DNA from: an uncultured Acidobacteriota bacterium
GTDB taxonomy: Bacteria; Acidobacteriota; Vicinamibacteria; Fen-336
NCBI GenBank assembly: GCA_902826455.1
Contig: CADEEV010000011.1
Coordinates: 1-64,000, forward strand
DNA length: 64,000 nucleotides
Direction of reading: 5' to 3'
Shown: piece by piece, positions 57,576 through 64,000 of the stretch
How the letters are laid out: the number at the start of each line of letters is the position of its first letter
How positions within the stretch are numbered: the stretch's first letter is position 1
Translations under genes and position numbers: made by a program
The notes under the pieces: model-generated
Database searches by the model: none
Told to the model about the DNA's origin: nothing
The model's input: the letters and a program-made list of their open reading frames with translations, nothing else

Positions 57576-57579
57576 GGCG

Positions 57580-57611
57580 TTCGGATCATAACCGAAGCCC
57601 CCGGCTATAAT
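57580..57611. promoter_or_regulatory. Divergent promoters of pyrK and the membrane phosphatase-like gene, with palindrome
   Basis: Minus strand: TATGAT at 57585-57590, 9 bases before the pyrK TTG. Plus strand: perfect TATAAT at 57606-57611, 11 bases before the ATG at 57623. TTCGG-N7-CCGAA (57580-57596) frames the pyrK -10 and could be an operator. No clear -35 on either strand. Confidence 0.6.
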
Positions 57612-57622
57612 CGCGGTTCCTC

Positions 57623-59443
57623 ATGCTCGCGCGCATCCTCGGGAGCGCCTCGGTCGCCGCGGCGCTCCTGGCCTCGGACCTGGTGCTGCTCGCGCTCTTC
57701 CTCAACCCCGAGGTGGCCCTGCGTCGCGAGGCGCCGTCGTTGTTCGTATCCCTGTTCGTGCCCTACGTCGTCGGCGGCACGCTGCTCTTCACGGCGCTCG
57801 CCCTGCTGATCACGGCCGCGGGCGCGCCCCGCGTCGCGCGGCCGCCCCTGCCGAGCTGGCCCTGGTTCACCGCCCTCAGCTGCACGGCCGTCTCGATCGC
57901 CGCGTGCCTGTTCTGGTGGAACCTGGTGAGCTACCGCTACTCGATCCCGGTGGAGTTCGTGCGGGCGTTGACGGCGTCGTCCGTCGCGCTGGCCGTGGCC
58001 GCTCTCGTGCTGCTGGGCGCGGGCCTCGACGCCCTGCTGTTCCCGGATCGCGGCCGCAGCGTCGCCGCGCCGCTGGTCGTGCTCGCGGCGGCCTCGGCGG
58101 TCGTCGTGCCCCTCGGGCTCCGGCCGGTGCAGGGCCCGCGGCCGCGCCCGATGCCCGTGGCGACCGAGCGCGTCGAGCCGCTGCGGCGCGTGATCCTCAT
58201 CGGCATCGACGGCCTGGGCCCGGCCCAGGTCGAGCGGGGCGTCGCGCGCGGAACCCAGGGCGTCTTCGCGGGGCTCCTGAAGCGCGGCGCCCACGGGCCC
58301 CTCGCGAGCTTCCGGCCGACGGAAGGCCCGCCGCTCTGGGCGAGCATCTTCACCGGCCGCCTGCCGCGCGACCATGGGGTCAAGAGCTTCGCCACCTATC
58401 GGCTGCGGCTGTCGCCGACGCCTTACGAGCTGCTGCCGAAGGGCGCCCTCGTGGGGGTTCTCGAGCGGCTGCGGCTCATCGACACGTCCCCCGTCACCGC
58501 GGCGTCGCGGCGCCGGCCCGCGCTCTGGGACGCCCTCAACGCCTTCGGTATCCACGCCGGGATCGTGCGTTTCTGGGGCACCCACCCGCCCGAGCGCGTG
58601 CAGGGCTTCATGCTGTCCAACCACTTCCACCGGATGCGCGCCCGTGCCCAGGCCATCGACTCGCTGTATCCGGGCGACATGTTCGGCGAGATCGCGAACC
58701 GCGCCCTGGCCCCGGCCGACGTCGATCCCGCGCTCGTGTCGCAGTTCGTGGACCTGTCGGCGGACGGCCCGGACGACGGTCAGTGGCGCCGCGATCTCGT
58801 GGACCGCGCCCTCGCCCCCGACCTCACGTACCAGCGCGCCGGAAGCGTGCTGCGCGCGAGCTACGACCCGCCGTTCTTCGCGACCTACTTCTACGGCCTC
58901 GACGTCGTGGGCCACGCCTTCACCCGTTACGCCGAGCCGGACCTCTTCGGCGACGTGACGCCCGACGACGCACGCCGCCTCGGCCGCATCGTCGACCAGT
59001 ACGTCACGTTCCTGGGCCAGGGCATCTCCGAGACCGAGAAGGGCCTCAAGCCGGGGGAGATCCTGCTCGTGGTCTCGAGCTACGGCATGGAGCCCGTCTC
59101 CTGGTGGCGGCGGCTCCTCGCGGCTCCCTTCGGCGGATCCGCGATGAGCGGCACCCACGAAGGCGCGCCCGACGGGTTCCTCTTCGCGGTCGGCGACGGT
59201 GTGCGCGCGGGCGCCTCGGTGCAGCGTGCTTCCGTCCTCGACGTCGCCCCGACGATCCTCTACCTCATGGGCCTGCCCGTGGCCCGCGACATGGAAGGGC
59301 GCGTGTTCACCGAGATCCTCGAGCCTGCCTTCACCCGCGCCCATCCCGTCACGTTCATCCCGAGCTACGAGAGCCTGGCGGTGACTCCCACGTCGGGGCC
59401 CGCGGGCGACGACCTGCCGCCCCTTCCGGAGGAAACACCGTGA
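57623..59443 (+). CDS. Membrane-anchored alkaline-phosphatase-superfamily protein with altered metal site
   Basis: A 606-residue protein. The N-terminal 170 residues hold four to five membrane segments. The C-terminal domain has the AP-superfamily layout: IGIDGLGPAQ (first metal Asp), GPPLWASIFTG (nucleophile region), YGLDVVGHAF (Asp and His) and GTHEGAPDGFLF (His). The usual SDHG pair is replaced by SSYG in VVSSYGMEP, so two expected metal ligands are missing. It may be a pseudo-enzyme, use one metal, or have drifted in specificity. The HAD hydrolase gene follows with a 4-base overlap. A link to phospho-group transfer onto surface glycans is inferred. Confidence 0.83.
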   Translation: MLARILGSASVAAALLASDLVLLALFLNPEVALRREAPSLFVSLFVPYVVGGTLLFTALALLITAAGAPRVARPPLPSWPWFTALSCTAVSIAACLFWWNLVSYRYSIPVEFVRALTASSVALAVAALVLLGAGLDALLFPDRGRSVAAPLVVLAAASAVVVPLGLRPVQGPRPRPMPVATERVEPLRRVILIGIDGLGPAQVERGVARGTQGVFAGLLKRGAHGPLASFRPTEGPPLWASIFTGRLPRDHGVKSFATYRLRLSPTPYELLPKGALVGVLERLRLIDTSPVTAASRRRPALWDALNAFGIHAGIVRFWGTHPPERVQGFMLSNHFHRMRARAQAIDSLYPGDMFGEIANRALAPADVDPALVSQFVDLSADGPDDGQWRRDLVDRALAPDLTYQRAGSVLRASYDPPFFATYFYGLDVVGHAFTRYAEPDLFGDVTPDDARRLGRIVDQYVTFLGQGISETEKGLKPGEILLVVSSYGMEPVSWWRRLLAAPFGGSAMSGTHEGAPDGFLFAVGDGVRAGASVQRASVLDVAPTILYLMGLPVARDMEGRVFTEILEPAFTRAHPVTFIPSYESLAVTPTSGPAGDDLPPLPEETP

Positions 59444-60135
59444 GCCAGCGCCTCGTCCTCTTCGACATCGACGGAACCATCCTTTCTTCCAGCGGAGTCT
59501 CCGCCCAGGCCCTGGGCGAGACCCTGGTCGAGATGTTCGGGAGCGACGGCTACAGCGCCCGCTACGACTACTCGGGCAAGACGGACCCGCAGATCGTGCG
59601 CGAGCTCATGCGCGAGGTGGGCTTCGAGGACGCGGAGATCGATCGCCGCCTGCCCGAGACCCTGCGGCGCTACTCGGCCCGCCTGGCCGAGGCGCTGCGG
59701 CCCGAGCACGTGAGTCCGAAGCCCGGCGTCACCGCCCTCGTCCACGCTCTCGCCGAGGATCCGCGCGTGTGCCTGGGCCTGCTGACCGGGAACCTGGAGC
59801 CCTGTGCGAGGGTGAAGCTGGGGCCCCTCGATCTCAACCCGCGCTTCGGCTTCGGCGCCTACGGCTCCGACCACGAGGACCGCTATCAGCTGCCGGCCGT
59901 GGCCGTGAAGCGGGCGCTCGACCACACCGGGCGCGCCTTCGCGGGCAAGACCGTGGTCATCGTCGGCGACTCGATCCACGACGTGCGCTGCGGCCAGAGC
60001 CTCGGCGTGCGCGCCGTGGCCGTGGCGACCGGGAAGACCTCGCGGGCGGTCCTCGCCGCCGAGGCTCCCGACGCCCTGCTCGGCGACTTCTCGGACATCG
60101 AGGCCTCGATCGAGGCCATCCTGGGGCCCGCCTAG
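59440..60135 (+). CDS. HAD-superfamily hydrolase (phosphoglycolate-phosphatase-like)
   Basis: A 231-residue haloacid-dehalogenase-fold phosphatase. Motif I is FDIDGTI (Asp9 and Asp11), motif II LLTGN, and motifs III/IV VIVGDSIHDVRCG. The helical cap between motifs I and II (YSGKTDPQIVRELMREVGF) is of the C1 type. The substrate cannot be read from the sequence; phosphoglycolate or a sugar or nucleotide phosphate is possible. The GTG start is inside the previous stop and has a GGAGG ribosome site, so it is coupled to the membrane phosphatase-like gene. Confidence 0.9.
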   Translation: MSQRLVLFDIDGTILSSSGVSAQALGETLVEMFGSDGYSARYDYSGKTDPQIVRELMREVGFEDAEIDRRLPETLRRYSARLAEALRPEHVSPKPGVTALVHALAEDPRVCLGLLTGNLEPCARVKLGPLDLNPRFGFGAYGSDHEDRYQLPAVAVKRALDHTGRAFAGKTVVIVGDSIHDVRCGQSLGVRAVAVATGKTSRAVLAAEAPDALLGDFSDIEASIEAILGPA

Positions 60136-60154
60136 ACCCTTAGCGCGGGCCGAC

Positions 60155-60184
60155 TTGTTCGCGCCGCCCGCCTCAGGGTACGAT
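60155..60184 (+). promoter_or_regulatory. Promoter of csaA-pyrR-pyrB-pyrC
   Basis: TTGTTC (60155-60160), 18-base spacer, TACGAT (60179-60184). The TTG start at 60194 is 9 bases after the -10. This promoter probably drives the pyrimidine block. Confidence 0.55.
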
Positions 60185-60193
60185 CCGACCGCC

Positions 60194-60523
60194 TTGGCCA
60201 CCGTCGATGCTTTTCTTACCCTCGACGTCCGGGTAGGGACCATCGTTTCGGCGCGGGTCCTGCGCGGCGCGCGTACTCCCTCCTTCGTGCTCGGTGTCGA
60301 TTTCGGCGACCTCGGACTGCGCACGACCTGTGTCGAGATCGCGGACCTGTACGAGACCGACGAGCTGGTCGGGCTGCAGGTCGCCGCGGTGGTGAACGTG
60401 CCGAAGACGACGGTCGCGGGCCTCGAGTCCGAGGTGCTGGTGCTCACGGTGGACGACGGCCGCGGCGAACGGGTGCTCCTCATCCCGGAGCGGCCGATCC
60501 CCGATGGCGGAAGGGTGCGATAG
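60194..60523 (+). CDS. csaA: CsaA-like tRNA-binding-fold chaperone
   Basis: A 109-residue OB-fold protein of the CsaA/MetRS-beta type: starts TVDAFLTLDVRVGTIVSA, ends EVLVLTVDDGRGERVLLIPE and RPIPDGGRV, all standard for CsaA, a secretion-related chaperone in Bacillus. I chose the TTG at 60194 because it gives the normal family start and length; an upstream TTG at 60155 coincides with the -35. The stop is 7 bases before pyrR, so it is the first gene of the pyrimidine block. Functional connection to pyr genes is not obvious. Confidence 0.88.
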   Translation: MATVDAFLTLDVRVGTIVSARVLRGARTPSFVLGVDFGDLGLRTTCVEIADLYETDELVGLQVAAVVNVPKTTVAGLESEVLVLTVDDGRGERVLLIPERPIPDGGRVR

Positions 60524-60530
60524 GAGAGCG

Positions 60531-61142
60531 ATGGGCACGCCGGCCGGGTTCAAGCTGCGGCAGGAGCTGATGGACGGCTCCCGGCTCTCGCGCACCCTGG
60601 CCCGCATGGCCCACGAGATCGCCGAGCGCCACCCCGACCCTGCCCGCACCGCCCTCGTCGGGATCCGTTCCCGCGGCGTGCCCCTGGCGCGGCGTCTCGC
60701 GGCCCTGGTGAAAGAGGCCCTCGGCACGGCGCCGAAGGTGGGGGCCCTCGACATCACGCTCTACCGCGACGACCTCACGACGATCGCGCCCAACCCCGTC
60801 ATGAAGGGCACGGACATCCCGTTCTCGATCGACGGCTGGACCGTGATCCTGGTCGACGACGTGCTCTTCACCGGCCGCACGGTGCGCGCCGCCCTCGACG
60901 AGCTCATCGACTTCGGGCGGCCGGCCCGCATCGAGCTGGCCGTGCTCGTCGACCGCGGTCACCGCGAGCTCCCGCTCCACGCCAACTACGTGGGCAAGTC
61001 GCTCACCACGTCGCGCCAGGAGGACGTCCAGGTGCAGCTCCAGGAGGAAGACGGCGACGACCGGGTGCTGCTCCTGGAGCGCGAGGCGGCTCGCCCGGCC
61101 GCGCCGGCGGCGAAGCCGAAGCCGAAGAGGAAGAGGCGATGA
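60531..61142 (+). CDS. pyrR: PyrR-type uracil phosphoribosyltransferase / pyr regulator
   Basis: A 203-residue protein with the PRPP-binding signature [18 protein letters not shown] (Asp109-Asp110) and the PyrR-specific segments [13 protein letters not shown] and DITLYRDDL. In many bacteria PyrR both salvages uracil and binds pyr mRNA attenuators. I see no attenuator in the short leader here, so the regulatory mode is open. The last 20 residues are an Ala/Pro/Lys/Arg tail ending KPKPKRKRR, longer and more basic than usual, which could bind RNA (inference). AGGAGAG precedes the ATG; the stop overlaps the pyrB ATG. Confidence 0.93.
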   Translation: MGTPAGFKLRQELMDGSRLSRTLARMAHEIAERHPDPARTALVGIRSRGVPLARRLAALVKEALGTAPKVGALDITLYRDDLTTIAPNPVMKGTDIPFSIDGWTVILVDDVLFTGRTVRAALDELIDFGRPARIELAVLVDRGHRELPLHANYVGKSLTTSRQEDVQVQLQEEDGDDRVLLLEREAARPAAPAAKPKPKRKRR

Positions 61143-62074
61143 GCGGCTTCCCGCACCGGCACCTGCTCGGCATCGAAGCCCTCGAGCCCTCGGACATCCA
61201 GACCATCCTGGACACGGCCGCGAGCCTCAAGGAGATCCTCGACCGGCCCATCAAGAAGGTGCCGACGCTGCGGGGCAAGACGATCGTCAACCTGTTCTAC
61301 GAGGCCTCGACGCGGACCCGCTCGTCCTTCGAGGTGGCCGAGCGCGTGCTGTCGGCCGACAGCCTCTCGATCGCCACCGCGACTTCGAGCGCCACCAAGG
61401 GCGAGACGCTCCTCGACACCGTGCAGAACCTCGAAGCGATGAAGCCCGACATGATCATCCTGCGCCACCAGTCGTCGGGCTCGCCCCACTTCCTCGCGCG
61501 CCACGTCCGCCCGGCCATCGTGAACGCCGGCGACGGGGCCCACGAGCACCCGACCCAGGCGCTCCTCGACGCCCTCACGCTGCGCGAGAAGAAGGGCCGC
61601 CTCAAGGGCCTGCGGGTGGCCATCGTGGGCGACATCCTCCACAGCCGCGTCGCCCGCTCGAACCTGTGGCTGCTCTCGAAGATGGGCGCCGACGTCGTGC
61701 TCTGCGGCCCTCCGACGCTCCTGCCGCCGGGCATCGACGCCCTCGCGAGCGTGACCCACCGCATCGACGAGGCGGTGGAGGGCGCCGACGCGATCATGAT
61801 GCTGCGCATCCAGCGCGAGCGCATGTCGGGCGGCTACTTCTCCTCCACGCGCGAGTTCCACATCCGCTTCGGCCTCACCGAGGCCCGGGCCAAGCGCGCC
61901 AAGAAGGACGTGGTGATCCTCCATCCAGGACCGATGAACCGCGGCGTCGAGATCGCGAGCGAGGTGGCCGATGGCCCCTATTCGGTGATCCTCGACCAGG
62001 TGACGAACGGGGTCGCCGTGCGCATGGCGGTCCTCTACCTGCTCCTCGGAGGAGCGAGCGAGGCCGAGTCATGA
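61139..62074 (+). CDS. pyrB: Aspartate carbamoyltransferase catalytic subunit
   Basis: A 311-residue enzyme that joins carbamoyl phosphate and aspartate. The carbamoyl phosphate loop [13 protein letters not shown] (Ser57-Thr-Arg-Thr-Arg), the mobile-loop [16 protein letters not shown] and [10 protein letters not shown] are all present. It overlaps pyrR and pyrC by 4 bases on either side. No regulatory pyrI gene is seen, consistent with the PyrB type that works with or without an inactive PyrC partner. Confidence 0.96.
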   Translation: MSGFPHRHLLGIEALEPSDIQTILDTAASLKEILDRPIKKVPTLRGKTIVNLFYEASTRTRSSFEVAERVLSADSLSIATATSSATKGETLLDTVQNLEAMKPDMIILRHQSSGSPHFLARHVRPAIVNAGDGAHEHPTQALLDALTLREKKGRLKGLRVAIVGDILHSRVARSNLWLLSKMGADVVLCGPPTLLPPGIDALASVTHRIDEAVEGADAIMMLRIQRERMSGGYFSSTREFHIRFGLTEARAKRAKKDVVILHPGPMNRGVEIASEVADGPYSVILDQVTNGVAVRMAVLYLLLGGASEAES

Positions 62075-63354
62075 ACATCCTCATCAAGGGCGGCCGCGTG
62101 CTGGACCCGTCCCGGAACCTGGACGCCGACCTCGACGTGCTGATCGAGGACGGCCGGGTCTCCCAGGTCGGCGAGAAGCTGAAGGCGCGGGGCGGCGAGA
62201 CCCTGGACGCCGCCGGCCTCGTGGTGTGTCCGGGCTTCATCGATCTCCACACGCACCTGCGCGAGCCGGGCCGCGAGGACAAGGAGACGATCGCGACCGG
62301 CACGCGCTCGGCCGCCGCCGGGGGCTTCACGGCCGTGTGTGCGATGCCGAACACGGAGCCGGTCAACGACAGCGCCGGGATCACGCGTGCGATCCTCGAG
62401 CGCGCGGCGGCCGAGGGCGTCGTGCGCGTGTGGCCGATCGGCGCCATCACCAAGGGCTCGAAGGGCCAGGAGCTCGCGGAGTTCGGCGACCTGCGCGAGG
62501 CGGGCTGCGTCGCGGTCTCGGACGACGGCCGCCCGGTCGCGAGTTCCCGGATGATGCGCCGCGCCCTCGAGTACGCGAAGGCCTTCGACCTCACCGTCAT
62601 CGACCACTGCGAGGAGCCCGGCCTCACCGAGGGCTTCGCGATGAACGAGGGACCCGTCGCCACCTGGCTGGGCCTGCGCGGCTATCCGCCCGTGGCCGAG
62701 ACGATCGTCGTCGAGCGCGACATCCACCTCGCGGAGATCACGGGCGGCAAGGTGCACATCGCGCACCTCAGCACGGCCGGCGCCGTCGACGCCGTCCGTC
62801 GTGGCAAGGCGCGCGGCGTGCGCGTCACCGCCGAGGCGACGCCGCACCACCTGCTCCTCACCGACCAGCTGGTGCGCGACACCGAGTACGACACCTCGAC
62901 GAAGATGAACCCGCCGCTGCGGGGCGACGCCGACCGGCAGGCGGTGGTGGCGGGCCTCGCGGACGGCACGATCGATTGCATCGCGACGGACCACGCGCCC
63001 CATTCCGTGGACGACAAGAAGGTGGAGTACGACCAGGCGGCGAACGGCATCGTCGGCCTCGAGACGGCCGTGGCCCTGTGTCTCGACCGCCTGGTGCGGC
63101 CCGGCCTCCTGGAGCTGCGGCAGCTGGTGGCGGCGCTCTCGACCCACCCGGCCCGCGTCCTCGGCCTGCCCGGCGGGACCCTCAAGCCGGGCTCGCCCGG
63201 CGACGTCACGGTGCTGGATCTCGAGCGGCGCTTCAAGGTCAACCCCGAGCGCTTCGAGAGCAAGGGCCGCAACACGCCCTTCGGCAGCTGGCAGCTCACG
63301 GGGCGCGCGGTCGCCACGATCGTCGGCGGCCGCGTGGCCTTCCAGGCACGGTAG
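62071..63354 (+). CDS. pyrC: Dihydroorotase
   Basis: A 427-residue amidohydrolase that cyclises carbamoyl aspartate to dihydroorotate. The zinc motif [10 protein letters not shown] (His60 and His62), a second ligand region in [16 protein letters not shown], and the catalytic Asp in ATDHAPHS are present, so this is a class I dihydroorotase likely to be active. The ATG overlaps the pyrB stop with GGAGGAG upstream. Its stop is 13 bases before the next gene. Confidence 0.95.
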   Translation: MNILIKGGRVLDPSRNLDADLDVLIEDGRVSQVGEKLKARGGETLDAAGLVVCPGFIDLHTHLREPGREDKETIATGTRSAAAGGFTAVCAMPNTEPVNDSAGITRAILERAAAEGVVRVWPIGAITKGSKGQELAEFGDLREAGCVAVSDDGRPVASSRMMRRALEYAKAFDLTVIDHCEEPGLTEGFAMNEGPVATWLGLRGYPPVAETIVVERDIHLAEITGGKVHIAHLSTAGAVDAVRRGKARGVRVTAEATPHHLLLTDQLVRDTEYDTSTKMNPPLRGDADRQAVVAGLADGTIDCIATDHAPHSVDDKKVEYDQAANGIVGLETAVALCLDRLVRPGLLELRQLVAALSTHPARVLGLPGGTLKPGSPGDVTVLDLERRFKVNPERFESKGRNTPFGSWQLTGRAVATIVGGRVAFQAR

Positions 63355-63367
63355 GTCTCGGGAACAC

Positions 63368-64000
63368 GTGGACGCCGCCGACCGCTACAACCGCCTGCTC
63401 GCCGAAGACGAGGGGATGGCGCGCGCCCAGTCCGACTGGCTGGTGGCCGAGTTCGGCCTCCGGGGCATCACCTTCGACGGCGTGCCGATGCGCAGCTTCC
63501 TGCGGCCGCACTTCGTGGAGCGCTCCGACTGGACGCGGCTGCGCGAGGACGGCCATCGCCTGCTGGAGATCGCGGCCCGGGCGGCCCGGCGCGCCTTCGG
63601 CGGCGATGCCCAACGCCTGCTCGCGTGGCTGGGCACGCCCATGGCCCAGGCGCGCTGGATACGCCACGACCCGGGCGAGCCCGACGTGGTGCTCTCGCGC
63701 CTCGACGCGTTCCTGACGCCCGCGGGTCCGCGCTTCATCGAGGTCAACAGCGACGCCCCGGCCGGCTTCGGCTACGGCGACCGGATGGCCGACATCGTGG
63801 CGCGCCTTCCCGTGTTCCGGCAGTTCTCGCAGGACCTTCCCGTCAACTACCCCGCCTCGGGCGCCCGCCTGATCGAGGGCGTCGTGCACGCCTGGGTGGA
63901 GCACGGCGGCGCCGGCTTCCCGACCATCGCGATCGTGGACTGGAAGGACGTGAAGACGCGGGCGGATCAGCAGATCCTCTGCGAGGCCTTCGAGGCCCGC
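63368..64000 (+). CDS. Probable circularly permuted ATP-grasp-like protein (3' end cut)
   Basis: The frame is open from a GTG at 63368 to the window edge, giving 211 residues. It starts DAADRYNRLLAEDEGMARAQ, continues with FDGVPMRSFLRPHF, and has FIEVNSDAPAGFGYGDRMAD, a motif seen in glutathionylspermidine-synthase-like/ATP-grasp proteins of uncertain substrate. The fold and ligase activity are inferred from this motif alone. It lies 13 bases after pyrC and may be in the same transcript. The catalytic C-terminal half lies beyond the window. Confidence 0.68.
   Translation, partial: MDAADRYNRLLAEDEGMARAQSDWLVAEFGLRGITFDGVPMRSFLRPHFVERSDWTRLREDGHRLLEIAARAARRAFGGDAQRLLAWLGTPMAQARWIRHDPGEPDVVLSRLDAFLTPAGPRFIEVNSDAPAGFGYGDRMADIVARLPVFRQFSQDLPVNYPASGARLIEGVVHAWVEHGGAGFPTIAIVDWKDVKTRADQQILCEAFEAR

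Noticed and set aside
60155-60193. TTG at 60155 as the csaA start
   Set aside because: It coincides with the predicted -35, and the extra residues do not match the CsaA N-terminus. The TTG at 60194 gives the standard length.
1-64000. tRNA, rRNA, CRISPR arrays, insertion sequences and prophage genes
   Set aside because: None found by eye on either strand; there is little non-coding space to hold them.

Overview
The window is 64 kb with 43 genes packed almost end to end. No intergenic gap exceeds about 225 bases, and I saw no rRNA, tRNA, CRISPR array or transposase. An outer-membrane barrel protein, lipoproteins, a Ser/Thr kinase, secreted proteins with Thr/Pro linkers and very high GC (one line counted by hand near 5.1 kb is about 77%) suggest an uncultivated Gram-negative, deltaproteobacteria-like lineage. 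That placement is inference. The left 4 kb looks different: about 62% GC in one sampled line, clear Shine-Dalgarno leaders, and genes resembling actinobacterial or Chloroflexi cysteine genes. It may be transferred DNA or a mis-joined contig.

Layout. 1-3.8 kb (minus strand): cysM (cut by the window edge), cysO, a ubiquitin-like/E1 fusion (moaD-moeB), cysK and an Rrf2 regulator. This is a protein-thiocarboxylate cysteine pathway beside a classical cysteine synthase. 4.0-13.6 kb (plus): four membrane proteins joined by 4-base stop/start overlaps. Two belong to DUF2298, one is a short GT-C-like protein and one is an Agl23/TIGR03663 homologue; two of the four carry C-terminal NHL beta-propellers. 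13.6-23.2 kb (plus): tandem secreted metalloproteases with Thr/Pro linkers and P-domains, an alkaline-phosphatase-superfamily/TPR protein and a DUF2723 protein. 23.2-28.8 kb (minus): two more multi-pass GT-C-like proteins and a large secreted protein. 28.9-35.3 kb (minus): ppc, folE, a leishmanolysin-like protease with PA and Calx-beta domains, and a small secreted protein behind a strong palindrome. 35.4-41.1 kb (minus): an odd radical SAM protein, a lipoprotein, an outer-membrane barrel, a TPR protein and a Ser/Thr kinase. 41.2-45.0 kb (plus): the mrfAB repair pair. 45.0-48.7 kb (minus): a divergent subtilase and a single-domain response regulator. 48.8-52.9 kb (plus): a PTPS-related membrane protein and a Thr-rich secreted protein ending at a good terminator. 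52.9-55.1 kb (minus): a thioredoxin-fold protein and a cytochrome c-FTR1 iron permease fusion. 55.2-63.4 kb: pyrimidine synthesis in two blocks (pyrK-pyrD-pyrF minus; csaA-pyrR-pyrB-pyrC plus) around a membrane phosphatase-like protein and a HAD hydrolase. The right end cuts a probable ATP-grasp-like gene.

Two themes stand out. First, eight large GT-C-like or related polytopic proteins sit among secreted proteases and Thr/Pro-rich proteins, which suggests a surface or exported-protein glycosylation locus (inference). Second, at least nine genes have a -10 element only 6-12 bases before the start codon, which suggests widespread leaderless transcripts.
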